Positions 49,134-59,009 of a stretch of 64,000 bases of DNA are shown piece by piece (position 1 is the first letter of the stretch; each line of letters begins with the position of its first letter). The stretch is from NCBI GenBank assembly GCA_003116975.1, contig BGKB01000003.1:558001-622000 (forward strand), written 5' to 3'. The position numbers were made by a program, and so were the translations under genes. The notes under the pieces were generated by a model. That model was not told the DNA's origin. It searched no databases and saw nothing but the letters and a program-made list of their open reading frames with translations. Source of the DNA: Aurantiochytrium sp. KH105. Lineage: Eukaryota > Sar > Bigyra > Thraustochytrida > Thraustochytriidae.

Positions 49134-49136
49134 AGG

Positions 49137-50084
49137 ATGATGTCCAAGATGCTCGCGATGGTCGTCGCCGCGGTGGCGGTGGGCGCGGCCCAGGCCGAGA
49201 CTGACACGGAGTGCAAGACCTTTGCCGATATCTACACCAACGGTGAGGGCCTGTGCAACAACCTGTTCGGCGGCGCCTTCGAGTACATCCCCAAGACGGA
49301 CTCGCGCTACAACGTGAGCTACACCATGTGGTTCTTCAGCAACGACAACCCGAACGACGCCACCACCGCCAACCGCCTGGCGCTGGGCCTCCACGACGAG
49401 GACTACAGCAACACGGACGTGTGCCACCTCCAATACGACGACTACAGCCACGACGTGCCCCAACAGGACCGCCAGCTGCCCGAGTGCCACCCGTGGAACG
49501 ACAACTCGTGCTGCACGCCCGACATTGTCCAGAGCCCAGAGTACATGCGCGAGGCCTACGGCGCCGAGTTCAACTGGAACCGCTGCCAGACCCTGAGCCA
49601 GCAGTGCGAGCGCTTCTTCGTGCAGGAGTACTGCTTTTACGAGTGCGACGTCAACGCCGGTCTCTTCCGCAAGTACGCCCCGCACGAGGACCACACCGGC
49701 AACCCCGACTTTAACCAGTGGGAGATGGAGAAGATGCCCATCCAGGCCGATTACTGCGACTCCTGGTTCGAGGCCTGCCAGAACGACCTCTTTATCACCT
49801 GCAAGGACGACGACGGTGAGGTCTCTGGCAACTGGTTCTCGTGCCCGTCGCTGACCCCCGAGGTCGAGGAGGAGAAGGAGAAGCTCTCTACCGGCGCCAT
49901 CGTTGCCATTGTGGTCCTCTCGGTGGCCGCCTTCCTTGCGGCCTGCTGGTCGTGCCTGCTCATTCGCCGCGAGCGCATGGGCAAGCCCGTCTTTGCCCCC
50001 GAAAACTTTGACAAGATTGGCGAGAACGGCCCGGAGCCCACGCCGTCCTCTGTCAATGGTGACCGCAACGTCGGCCTCGCCTAA
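49137..50084 (+). CDS. Folate-receptor-like Cys-rich type I membrane protein
   Basis: The protein has 315 residues from the double-Met start MMSKMLAMVVAAVAVGAAQAE, a signal peptide. The ectodomain (20-245) holds at least a dozen cysteines. A core closely matches the folate receptor/riboflavin-binding fold: ECHPWNDNSCCTPDIVQ, then FNWNRCQTLSQQCERFFVQ, then EYCFYECDVNAGLF. A single membrane helix (residues about 252-276, GAIVAIVVLSVAAFLAACWS) is followed by a short basic stop-transfer (RRERMGK) and a cytosolic tail of about 35 residues. Animal folate receptors are GPI-anchored, so the helix is a difference. The protein probably binds a small ligand or protein at the cell surface; whether it binds folate cannot be judged without the pocket residues. 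The start is chosen by the signal peptide; the frame upstream is repeat DNA. Confidence 0.87.
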   Translation: MMSKMLAMVVAAVAVGAAQAETDTECKTFADIYTNGEGLCNNLFGGAFEYIPKTDSRYNVSYTMWFFSNDNPNDATTANRLALGLHDEDYSNTDVCHLQYDDYSHDVPQQDRQLPECHPWNDNSCCTPDIVQSPEYMREAYGAEFNWNRCQTLSQQCERFFVQEYCFYECDVNAGLFRKYAPHEDHTGNPDFNQWEMEKMPIQADYCDSWFEACQNDLFITCKDDDGEVSGNWFSCPSLTPEVEEEKEKLSTGAIVAIVVLSVAAFLAACWSCLLIRRERMGKPVFAPENFDKIGENGPEPTPSSVNGDRNVGLA

Positions 50085-50434
50085 ATTGCGTCCTCTCTCC
50101 CACGTTCCTTCAGGAACGCGAGATAGGTTCGCATGCAGTGCTGCCGCGAGCGGATTAACGCTACGCGTGATTGCATGCGCGGTCTGTTCCGCCGGTCAGC
50201 CAAGCGATTTAGCCAGCTCGCATCGTTCCGAAGCGCACCACTTGCGCGGATGTGATATGTTTTTGCAGTCAAGGTCGGGGGTGCGACTTAGTGTCGCTGA
50301 GATCAAACCCTTTGAACCTGATCAGATTGGTAATTCTTGCGAAGGGAGTAGGTGGGGCGCTCGCTTCTGCTGCTGCTGCGGCATCTGGCCGATATGTCTC
50401 TTGAGATCGATGTCTTGTTTTTCATGGCGTCTTT

Positions 50435-50965
50435 TTTTCAAGGGACTGTCTGGTTAGCGCAGCGAGTAGAGCAATGTCCTTCTGCCTTGACTGTACAAAC
50501 TCTTACCTTTTTGCGCCACGTGCGTTTGGACGATCTCGAGAAAACAAAATCAATTTTCAATGTCCTTTTTCAATTTTTTTTCTGGAATCAATCATTATGG
50601 CGTCAGAACGTCAAGAGTTTGTCGATGTCCTTGTCTGTATACACAGTCTCTCGCTCTTTTGCGCCACGTGCGCTTGGACGATCTCGAGAAAATCGCATCC
50701 ATCAAGGCTGTCAAATTCCTTTTTCCCTTTTTTTGTTGCAATCAATGATTCGATCGTCCAAGTTTATGGTGATAGAACGTAAAGAGTCTGTCCATGTCCT
50801 CGTGCCTTGACTGTATATACAATCTCTCGCCCTTCTGCGCCATGTGCGTTTGGATGATCTCGAAAAAATCAAATCCAATTATCGATGACTTTCCTTTCCA
50901 TTCGTTCGCTCATTCATCCATTCATTCATTCGTCCAAGTTCATGGCGCCAGAGCGCTAGGAGTCC
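50435..50965 (+). repeat. Diverged tandem repeat of about 150-175 bases, three copies
   Basis: Three copies share an ordered set of blocks. First comes a GAGTNNGTCNATGTCCT block, then CTGTATA(C)ACA(G)TCTCTCGC. The core TGCGCCACGTGCGTTTGGAC plus GATCTCGAGAAAA starts at 50512, 50660 and 50836. A T-rich stretch (TTCCTTTTTC), CAATCAATNATT and GTCCAAGTTNATGG complete the unit. The periods are 148 and 176 bases. No coding potential is conserved between copies. Confidence 0.85.
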
Positions 50966-52011
50966 GTCTGTCGTTCGTTGCGTTGCTTCGCTTCGCTTCG
51001 CTTCTTGTGCCATCGGTCTCACCTCTGCGCACACCCCCTCCCCCTTCTTATTACTGTTAGCGACCGCCAATACTTCTGCTGCTATACAGTAGTAGTATAA
51101 CTACATGCCGCCAACAATACTCTTGAAGTGTGCGCAAGTCGGAGTCTTGATCGTGACAGCCGCACGAGTTCAACAAGCCCATTGTCCACAAGTGGAAAGC
51201 ATGCAGGCCTTATTACGAACGCGGGATGGGGCCGGGCTCGTTCGTACGTCTCGTAGGGGCCTAGTCTGTGCGGGCGCAGCAGCCAGCTGTGAAGAAGCAA
51301 GGAGGGAAGGAAGAAGCAGGAAAGGAGCGAGTTAGCGAGCGAGCGATCGCCTGTCCGGCGTCCGTACCTCGTGCCCAGGACGAGTCTGGCTGGCCGTCTG
51401 TCCTGCGTGTCGTGGTCCAGGTAGTAGCAGCAGGTCTCGACGGCGAGTGTGCGCGTGCAGCGCGTGCACACACCGACTCGCAAAAAGTTTAACCTCGAGG
51501 TCGCGAGACGTGTGTCCCTCGCGCGCAAGTCGGCCAAACGCGCCGGACAATGGAGCAATTTAAATACCCCACTTGGGCCAGGTCAGGAAGCAGCTGGCTG
51601 GCCGCGGGGAAGGAAAAAGAATGAAAAAGAAAAGAAAAGGAAAAAAAAGGAAGGAGGGATAGCGCAGTTGCGGGCGCGCATAGACGAGTTGCGGCGCACG
51701 CGTGGCAAGTGCAGAATCTCCGCATACTCGATTTGCGTCCATTCGCGCGGGGCACGTGCAGCAGCGGAGCAGAGAGAGGGAGAGACGGAGGGATGCAGGC
51801 GCGGCGGCGAAGCGGCGGCAAAGCGCGAACACGTGACGGTGCACGTGCCGGCGCGGGGGCACGCTGCGAACGCGCGGCCGCGAGAGGGCGGCGGAGTCCC
51901 GCGCAGCGGACGAGCGGGGCCGCGAGCGAGTGAGGAAGCGAGTGAGCGAGCGAACGAGCGAGCTGCACTCCATTCCTTGCGCGGTGTTCACCGGCCCGCC
52001 AGCCCACGCAC

Positions 52012-52058
52012 GCAAGCAAACAAGCAAGCAAGCAAACAAGCAGGCAAGCAAGCACGCA
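52012..52058. repeat. CAAG/CAAA tract abutting the WW-SH3 gene start codon
   Basis: About ten CAAG/CAAA/CAGG units in the sense direction, ending about 15 bases before the ATG at 52073. Confidence 0.93.
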
Positions 52059-52072
52059 CGCACTCGCCCACC

Positions 52073-53512
52073 ATGAGCGAGAAGTCGGTGGCAGAGCTTG
52101 AGGCCTTTTACGAGGAGGTGGACCCCTCGCGCGTCAAGAATGTGCAGCCTCTATTCGAGCGGTGGACGTTCATGGAGATCGCAGAGGCCGTCTTTACCAA
52201 GTACGGCCATCTGCCGGAGGGATGGCCCGAACCACGGACGCTTGGGTCAGGGTCCGGGAAAGGCCCCAAGGCAAAGAAGACCAAGTCTATGAAAAAGTCC
52301 ATCAAGTCGCTGCGCAAGCCGAGCATCACCAGGACAAAACCCGTGCCCCCTGCACCGCCAAAGGGCGCATCCAAGGAGCGCGTCGAGTCCATGAAGGCCG
52401 AGGCCTTGGCAGAGGCTGACCTTCCGCCTCAGCCGCCAGCACTGCCGCGGGTCTCCGAAAAGCCGCCTGTCCCGCCTCGGGCGCGACCCGTGTCAACACG
52501 CATCGTTAAGCCACCAGCGCCTCCAAAGGGCAAGCCCAAGCCCCCGCCTCGCGACAAGCCGGCTGCCCCAGTCGCCAAGCCGCCTCCTCCGGTACGACCT
52601 CCTCCTGCCGAAGTTGAAGAAATGGACGCAGAGGAAGACTTTGAGGAAGAAGAAGAAGTAGACCAAGACGCTGGCGGCGCAGATGGCAACTTTGTCGAAG
52701 GTCTCGAGGTGGTGGATCCTTCGCATCCCGATTTGGGCAAGTACGAGCGCATGAAGAAGGCTGGCCTCCCACAAGGTGCAGTTGAGAACTCGATGATTCG
52801 AGATGGCGTGCATCCTTCGTCCGTCTTTGGTCAAGACACGATGACGATGGCCCCGGCGCCTGGCGTTGGCGACGGTGCTGCTGCGGCACCGACAAAGCCG
52901 AGCAAGCCGAGCAAGCCGGCTCCCCCTGCCAAGGCCGCCAGCAAACCGCCGCCTCCCGCCAAGGCGGCAAGCAAACCTCCGCCTCCTGCGAAAGCGGCGA
53001 GCAAACCTCCGCCTCCCGCCAAGCCTGCAGCGAGCAAACCTCCGCCTCCTGTCAAACCTGCCGCGAGCAAACCTGCGCCTCCTGCCAAACCGGCCGCGAG
53101 CAAGCGTTCATCGGGTGCTCGTTCAATTCGCAAATCCTTCCGTGCTCTTGGCGCAATGTTTTCGGGAGGCGGCCACAAATCCGTGGAGAAGGATCCCGAG
53201 CCAGAGCCCGAGGAGCATCGACATGTCGCCACAGGCATCAGGTCAAAGCAGGCGGCACTCGCAGGAATCTTTGGTGGCGGCGCGGCAGCGGCATCTAAGC
53301 CTGCACCCGCCAAAGAACCTGTTGTTAAGCTTGGGGGTGGGGGCATTGCTGCAAGGCAAGCTGCAATTGCGGGCATCTTCGGCGGTGGCGGCGGTGGCGG
53401 CGGTGGCGGCGGTGGCGCAGCGTCGACGCCTGCTGCCACGAGTCATCCGGCTTCTGTAAAGCTTTCTGGCGCTATTGCCGATAGGCATGCTGCCCTGGCT
53501 GGTCTCTTTGGT

Positions 53513-53545
<33 letters not shown>

Positions 53546-54370
53546 GGTGGTGCGCCAACTCCCGCAGCTTCGAGCAAGCCTCCCGCGAAGAAGTGGCCCA
53601 AGGTTGGCACTGAAGGCAGTGGCGGCGGTGGAGGCGGCGGTGGGGCTCCCTCTGCCAGCAGTGCTGACGACAATCTCGAGCTTTTGCCTTCTGATCATCC
53701 AGATATGGGCAAATACGAACGTATGCAGAAAGCGGGATTGCCGCAAGGTGCAGTGGAGAACTCCATGGTTCGTGATGGCGTGCATCCCTCGTCTCTCTTC
53801 GGTAGCAATGTGCAGACCGTCGCGCCCAAGACTGGCGGCGGTGGTGGTGGAGGCGGTGGCGGCGGCGGTTTTGGTGGTGGAGGCGGCGGCGGCGGCGTTG
53901 CTGCTGCGGCTGCGGCTGCTGCTGCGTCTTCTGCCCCTTCGGGTTCGGGCGGAGCCCCGATGCAAGCTCGCGTTGCGAATACCCCACCCTTGCCCTTGGG
54001 TCCGCCCCCTGCTCAGGAGGAAGAAGCCTCACCCTGGGTCACCATGTTTTCGGAAGAGTATCAGACCAATTACTACTATAACATGGACACGGGCGAGTCG
54101 ACGTGGGTGGATCCTGGTGTGCAAAAGGTTAAGAAGAAACCTAAGAAGCGAGCTCCCCCTCCGGCGCCACCTGCTCAGGCTCAAGCTGCAGTGTACGCCT
54201 ATGTTGTGTACAATTTTGCGCCATCCGGCGCGAATCCCGACGAAGTCCCAGCGCAGGCTGGTGAGGTGTGTCAGGTTATGGAACAAGGCGAGGATGGATG
54301 GTGCCAGGTCAAGTTCCAGGACGATCGTTATGGCCTTGTCCCAACGAGCTATCTCACGCCCGCGAAATAG
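52073..54370 (+). CDS. Pro/Gly-rich scaffold protein with WW and SH3 domains
   Basis: The protein has 765 residues from ATG AGC GAG (MSEKSVAELEAFYEEVDPSR). Residues 1-50 are helical, followed by a basic stretch and a Pro-rich region with many PPxPPK motifs. A motif KYERMKKAGLPQGAVENSM plus RDGVHPSSVFG occurs at 223 and again, nearly unchanged, at 547. Between them lie repeated PPPPAKAASK units and three copies of a (I/L)..(R/K)(Q/H)AA(I/L)AG(I/L)FGGG segment with long Gly runs. A WW domain at about 653-683 (SPWVTMFSEEYQTNYYYNMD...TWVDP) and an SH3 domain at 706-765 (AVYAYVVYNFAPSGANPDEVPAQ) close the protein. The K.MKMG.P.GAV motif resembles one in WASH/formin-associated proteins, so an actin-regulatory adaptor is plausible (inference). 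The upstream frame is leader. Confidence 0.85.
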
Positions 54371-54382
54371 AGGCCTCGTTGA

Positions 54383-54401
54383 CCCCCCCCCCCCCCCCCC
54401 C
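54383..54401. repeat. Poly-C homopolymer (19 bases)
   Basis: Uninterrupted C run, 13 bases after the WW-SH3 gene stop codon. Confidence 0.95.
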
Positions 54402-54502
54402 TGATTAACATCATTGTTGTTTTTGTTGTTGTGTTCGTTCGTTCGTTCATTCAGTCAATCATTCTTTCGTCCATTCATATGCGAAGCTAATGTAACAGCA
54501 TT

Positions 54503-54703
54503 ACGAGCGCGTGCAGAAATGCTCATGATGACGACTTGTCATCGTCCCACGACTTGCTCTTTCAACGATGATCTGGCTATGATACTAGCAAATTTCTGCA
54601 AAGTATGCATGGAAAACAAGTTTAGCAAGATAAAGAACTTGGCAGGTTCACGAGCGCGTGCCGCAATGATCACGATTACTTGTCATCGGTCCGCGACTTG
54701 CTC
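54503..54703. repeat. Imperfect direct repeat (two copies, about 147 bases apart)
   Basis: ACGAGCGCGTGC plus AATG(C/A)TCA, ACTTGTCATCG, C(C/G)ACGACTTGCTCT-like blocks occur in the same order at 54503-54560 and 54650-54703. They are about 80 percent alike by eye. Confidence 0.75.
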
Positions 54704-55321
54704 TGTAAAATTAAAAATGATGATCTAGTTGCAGCTGATACTTTTGTGTTGAAGCTGGCAGGTACATTGCGAGGCAGACGGCACTTCGTCGTTGTAAGGC
54801 CTTCGCTGCTGGAACCATTTTGGGGGAGCACTTTGTGCACTGTAAAAGCGCCAGAAAAAGAAAAGTAAAATAGGAGTGCATATACATTGCAGAACTAGAA
54901 AAGGTCTAAACTACTAACGATGACTAAATCTTGGCAAGGCAAATATGTGCACGTGCGCGCCGTGAATCCAAGCATGAGCGGCACAATGACATCTTCCACT
55001 AGCTTTCCCGCGGACAAGCTGCTATCGCGGACGTCATTGGCGCATCAACTCGGAATCAAGCGCAGAGAGAGGCAGCCGTTCACAGAACGTTGTGTTTGGC
55101 GGCGATAAAGGAAGTGGTGAGGAATATCGGGCTTGCGGTAAAAGACCGTAGCAGGAAATGCTGTCGTTGTGGCTTCCGACTGCCTGATTGTCTATTTGCA
55201 TTGCTGGCCGGCGAATGCCGCAGACAGGAAAGTCAGGCCAGCCGGGCGGTCCGGGAGGTAGGTAAGAAAGGAAGGATGTGAGTGAGTGAAGAGCGCGCAG
55301 CGCGCGATTCGGGCGACTTTC

Positions 55322-56404
55322 TTAAAAGGAGAGCACGAGCAGCTCGCGAAGCTGCTCCTCGTCCTCCTTGCGGACAAAGCGGCCCTTGACGCGGAGTCGG
55401 CTATCCGCGAAGTTCTTTCGAACATTGTACTTTACACGTTTGCGCCAGATGCGCTTCTCGCGCTTGCGCAGGAATTTGTCAATGAGGCGCTTGCGCTCAT
55501 CAGGCGAGTAGGCGCCAACCTTGCTCATGCGCATGACTGGCATGGCGTCGCGAGAGAAGCGCTTTTCAACGACGGCGACAGAGCTGGAGCGTGCCCTTCG
55601 GGCAGCGGCGGCGGGCATGTCGGCAAGCATGGAGGCGCCTTGCAAGAGGGAGTCCATGTGGCCATGCTGCGACGGGTTCGCCTTGAGATTGGCGGCGGCG
55701 GCCACGGCGGAGGCCGAAGTCGAGGACGGGCCGGCGACCGAGGGGTATGCGCCATGCATAAAGGCGCGGTTGAGGTTGAGGAGGGCTGCGAGGGCCGTGT
55801 TGGGCGTGGAGCCTGCGCCGAGGCCAGGGGGCTCGGAGCGGGTTTCTGCGAACTCGACGTCCTCATCATCATCATCGTCGTCGTCGTCATCGTCGTCGTC
55901 GACCTCGCCTCCGTGCCTGTTGTTGTTGTTGATGTCGCAGGCCTGGACCACGGACATGGCGTCATCGCCATGTTCGCCGCGACTTGACTCATCGTCCTTG
56001 GCCTCCTCCTCTTCTTTCTGTGCGTCCTCCTCGTGGATGGATCTCTTGTACGATGCGGCGGCGCCGCGGTTTTTGCGCAGCATGATACGGCGGCTTCGCG
56101 GGCGGCGTGGCGGTGCGGCGGTACCACTACTCGGCGCGTGCCTGCTGCTGCTGCTGCCGTTGTTTTTCCTCTCTTTGATGGCGAGCATGTCGCGGGATGC
56201 GCTGCCGTATCCGCTCTCGGTGTCGTCGCTCTCCTCGGCGCCGTCGTTGGCGGGCGCGTCCAGCTGCAGCGCAGCGGGCGTCTGCGTCGCGAGGCCGGCC
56301 CTCATCAGATCCGCGGCCTTGGCGGGCGTCAGCGCCGGTGATGCGTGCAGGTAGAACAGCGCGCGGGCCGCCTCGGCGGCGGCCTCGCAGTGCGGCTCCA
56401 TCAT
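55322..56404 (-). CDS. CCT-motif regulatory protein
   Basis: The protein has 360 residues from the double Met MMEPHCEAAAEAARALF. The C-terminal 60 residues form a basic CCT (CONSTANS, CO-like, TOC1) motif: RKRLIDKFLRKREKRIWRKR, then VKYNVRKNFADSRLRVKGRFVRK. In plants the motif mediates nuclear import, NF-Y-like DNA contacts and protein binding. The rest is low complexity: a basic patch (RRPRSRRIMLRKNR), Glu/Lys-rich coils and a run of about 13 Asp near residue 190. There is no B-box and no receiver domain, so it is a CCT-only protein (CMF type). It is probably a nuclear transcriptional co-regulator. The upstream in-frame extension to 56986 is Arg/Ser/Pro repeat sequence and is rejected. Confidence 0.87.
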   Translation of the reverse strand: MMEPHCEAAAEAARALFYLHASPALTPAKAADLMRAGLATQTPAALQLDAPANDGAEESDDTESGYGSASRDMLAIKERKNNGSSSSRHAPSSGTAAPPRRPRSRRIMLRKNRGAAASYKRSIHEEDAQKEEEEAKDDESSRGEHGDDAMSVVQACDINNNNRHGGEVDDDDDDDDDDDDEDVEFAETRSEPPGLGAGSTPNTALAALLNLNRAFMHGAYPSVAGPSSTSASAVAAAANLKANPSQHGHMDSLLQGASMLADMPAAAARRARSSSVAVVEKRFSRDAMPVMRMSKVGAYSPDERKRLIDKFLRKREKRIWRKRVKYNVRKNFADSRLRVKGRFVRKEDEEQLRELLVLSF

Positions 56405-56781
56405 GCTGCTGCTTTCTCCCTCCCTCCCTCCTCGCTCGCTCCTGCTCGGCTGCGCTGCGCTGCGCCGCGCTGCTCTGCCTGCCTGCCTGCCTGCCTGCCT
56501 GCCGATCGGACTCGCGCGATCGATCTCGATCCTGGTTTGCCTGTTTGCTTTCCTCCTCCTCTGCTCTGCTCTGCTCTGCTCGCGCCGCTTCCAGAGATGG
56601 TTTGAATTCGAAACACGCAGGAGGGAAGGAGGAGGAGGAGGGGAGGGGCAGAAGGGAGGCAGGCACCCCCGCAGCGGCGCCGGCGGCGGGGAAAGACTGC
56701 GGGGCGGGGTGGGGGAAAGTAGAAGATGGAAAGAAAGTGAGGTATTTGGGTTAGTAGGATGCGCGAGCGACTGTACGAAGC

Positions 56782-56813
<32 letters not shown>

Positions 56814-58632
56814 GCGAGGTCTCCTCGCGTCGCGTCGCGGCCATCGCGGCGGCTGGACTCGTCTCGCCTCCGCTCGCCTCGCTTGCAGCATTGTCCGGCA
56901 GCTTGCAGCGTGCAGGGCGGGTCTCCGCCGGCGTCGCAGCGACGCAGAAGACGGAGGGAGGCGAGGCCGGGAGGGACGGACGCCATGGACGCAGCGCTCT
57001 CTCCCCTCCCCTCTCTCCCCCCTTCTTTGCCTTGCTCCGTCGCAGGCAGGCTGGCTCTGTTCGCGGCCTCCTCCCCGCCCGCCTCCCTCCCTCTCTGCGC
57101 CTCGCGTGTCGGCCTCCCTTCGCGAGTGCGAGCGGAGTTTCATCTTGGCCAGCAGCAGAGGCAGCGGCGGCTGCTGCAGCCAGAGAGCGAGCGAGCTGCA
57201 GCGGCCCACGCCGCCCGGGCGCCGTCCGGCCGGAGAACGAGCAGCGCAGCGGCCCGAGGCGGCCGGCCGCCTCTGCCTGCGCTCCGCGCGCGAGGCGACG
57301 TCGGGCTGCCTCGCTTGACTGCCTTTGTTGGCCGACCGACTGCCTGAGACTGACTGACTGTCTCGCCGATAGAGGGACGGACGGCCGCCGGCTACTGTCT
57401 GACACTCTCTCTCGCGCTGACGCGGAAGGGCGCGCGGGAACGAATGAGCGAGCGAAGGGGTCCGAAGGAATGAAGCAAGGAATGAACGAACGAACGAAAG
57501 AAAGAATGAACGACCCGCGGCATGGGCGCGCTCTCTCTCTCTCTCTCCGTGCCGGACGAGGCCCGGGGAGCCGGGAGCCGGGAGCCGCGAGGCGCAGGCG
57601 CAGACTCCCGCCGCTCTGTCGCCGCTTCGTCGCTGGCAGTGCGCTCTTGCTCGCCTTGCTTGCTGTTGCTTGCCTGCCTGGGTCGCGTCGCGCAGCGAGC
57701 CAGCCGGCCCGGCCGCTCGCGAGACGGCCAGCGGGCCCGCAGCGACCACTGCGGCCCGCAGCGTTTGACATGTGGGCCATCGCTGTGGAAAGATGTGGGG
57801 CGGTGCTACGTTTTGGCGATCGACCTCCCTCGCTCGCTCGCTCGCTCGCTCGCGCGAGATGCACAAGGCGCGCGTGCCTGCCTCCTCGCGCTTCGGCCTG
57901 GGCGCGCGACAGCGACAGGGGCCGGAGTCAAGGCGCGGCGAGGCAAGTACGTACTCGCCGGCAGCAGCCAGCTCCTCCAGGCAGGCGGACTGCGGCGGGC
58001 GCGTGCGCGTGCGCGTGTATTATATTTGTGTGCAGACACGCAGCCAGCGGGGAGGTGTGTGCGGCGCGTGCACGCGCGTCCGAGCGACCGCGACCGACAG
58101 ACACAGAGGCGCACACCTTGCTCCTTCTTGGTGGGCGTCTCACTCGTTTAGACCATTTCATTTGGACACTTGATGGGTTTAGTCTATCTAACACCTAGAA
58201 CTTCCTATCAAATTGCGGTCGCAGCGCCACGTGCAAGAGATAGGCCGTGACATTGCGGTAATTTTTTGTGCAGTTAGCTTTGAAAATTTATCCGTTGAAG
58301 ACCCGTTTATTTTTTGGTGTGAGCATTGAAGGTCATTGATGAGACATCTGCTTTTGCGATTGGTCTATTTGGGTTTGAAATAGCACATTGGAAGAAATGT
58401 TATCAAGGAAGAGTTCAGCAAGACCGATCTGGGCAGCTAAACGCTTCTGCGGGATCGCACTGCTGCCCGCCTCAGGTGTCAATGCCATGTCAAGCTCAGT
58501 TTCACCGTGCCCAGCTGCAAGCCCTGCCATCATCATCATCACGTAAATACCACAGTCAAACCCGTTTCTTTGAGACTTTGAGCGGTAACATGGCTCCGCC
58601 CANGCTCTTCGCCTTCTTCGTCTTGAGAGGCT

Positions 58633-58660
58633 GCGCGCGGCCCCCTTGCGGGGCGCGCGG
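58633..58660. repeat. GC-rich inverted repeat (hairpin) beside the unresolved base
   Basis: GCGCGCGGCCCC and GGGGCGCGCG are complementary with one bulge and a loop of about four bases, 30 bases from the N at 58603. It could explain a sequencing stop. Confidence 0.8.
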
Positions 58661-58839
58661 ATTGCGCGCCCACCATACGTAGATGCGTGCTTGGGGCGTG
58701 TGATGTCTGTCTCCTTGCAGCGATTGGTCTTTTCCTGTCTACTGCCGCTGCTGCCACGTCCAAGCCAAGATCAACCGCCAAGGACGAAAAAGGCCTCTCT
58801 GTCAGTGGAGGCTGTGAGGTAAACCCTCAACATGTGAGG

Positions 58840-58873
58840 ATGTTGCGCATGGTTTTTTGCCAATGCGCAACAT
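58840..58873. repeat. Perfect 11-base inverted repeat (stem-loop 1)
   Basis: ATGTTGCGCAT and ATGCGCAACAT are separated by 12 bases including a T run; GG/CC can extend the stem past a bulge. Confidence 0.9.
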
Positions 58874-58975
58874 AAAACTGGGAGGAGCTCCACTAGAGCA
58901 CCCTTGCGAGGTCTGTGGGAGAAAATGCAGACAAGCTGTGAGGTCCACTGAAAAGACACATTGAATGTGTCCCTA

Positions 58976-59009
58976 ATTTCGTGCTATGTTGTTCTACTGA
59001 GCACGAAAT
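58976..59009. repeat. Perfect 10-base inverted repeat (stem-loop 2)
   Basis: ATTTCGTGCT and AGCACGAAAT are separated by 14 bases. A third, smaller one (ACACATT/AATGTGT) lies just upstream near 58956. Confidence 0.9.

Larger units (their letters stand above)
47061..49136. other. Repeat-rich intergenic region before the folate-receptor-like gene
   Basis: About 2 kb with no supported gene but many short tandem repeats. They are CGCGAA-type hexamers (47115-47162), GTCACG (47247-47270) and a 16-base GATCGACAGCGACTGC unit (47310-47352). CAAG/CCAG (47845-47885), GAGCC (48110-48150), CGCTGC/GACGCTGAGCTGC (48322-48395) and GTCT (48510-48555) follow. The long Pro/Ser/Ala open frames are artefacts of these repeats. 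Confidence 0.6.
50085..52072. other. Intergenic region with a diverged tandem repeat, before the WW-SH3 gene
   Basis: The first half holds the tandem repeat listed separately. The second half is the leader of the scaffold gene, with CGCAAGT boxes near 51130 and 51527 and a CAAG tract at 52012-52055. No gene is supported. Confidence 0.6.
54371..55321. other. Convergent spacer with a C homopolymer and a duplicated segment
   Basis: AT-richer region between two convergent genes. It begins with a run of 19 C (54383-54401), then GTTC/CATT repeats (54423-54475), then the imperfect direct repeat listed separately. Small frames are not called. Confidence 0.6.

Noticed and set aside
50450-50510. tRNA-like D-arm (TAGCGCAGCGAGTAGAGC)
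   Set aside because: No matching anticodon arm, T-arm or acceptor stem; the segment is part of the diverged tandem repeat.
56401-58198. Frames of 479 and 487 codons on opposite strands
   Set aside because: They overlap each other almost fully and encode only Arg, Ala, Ser and Pro, as expected from stop-poor GC-rich DNA.
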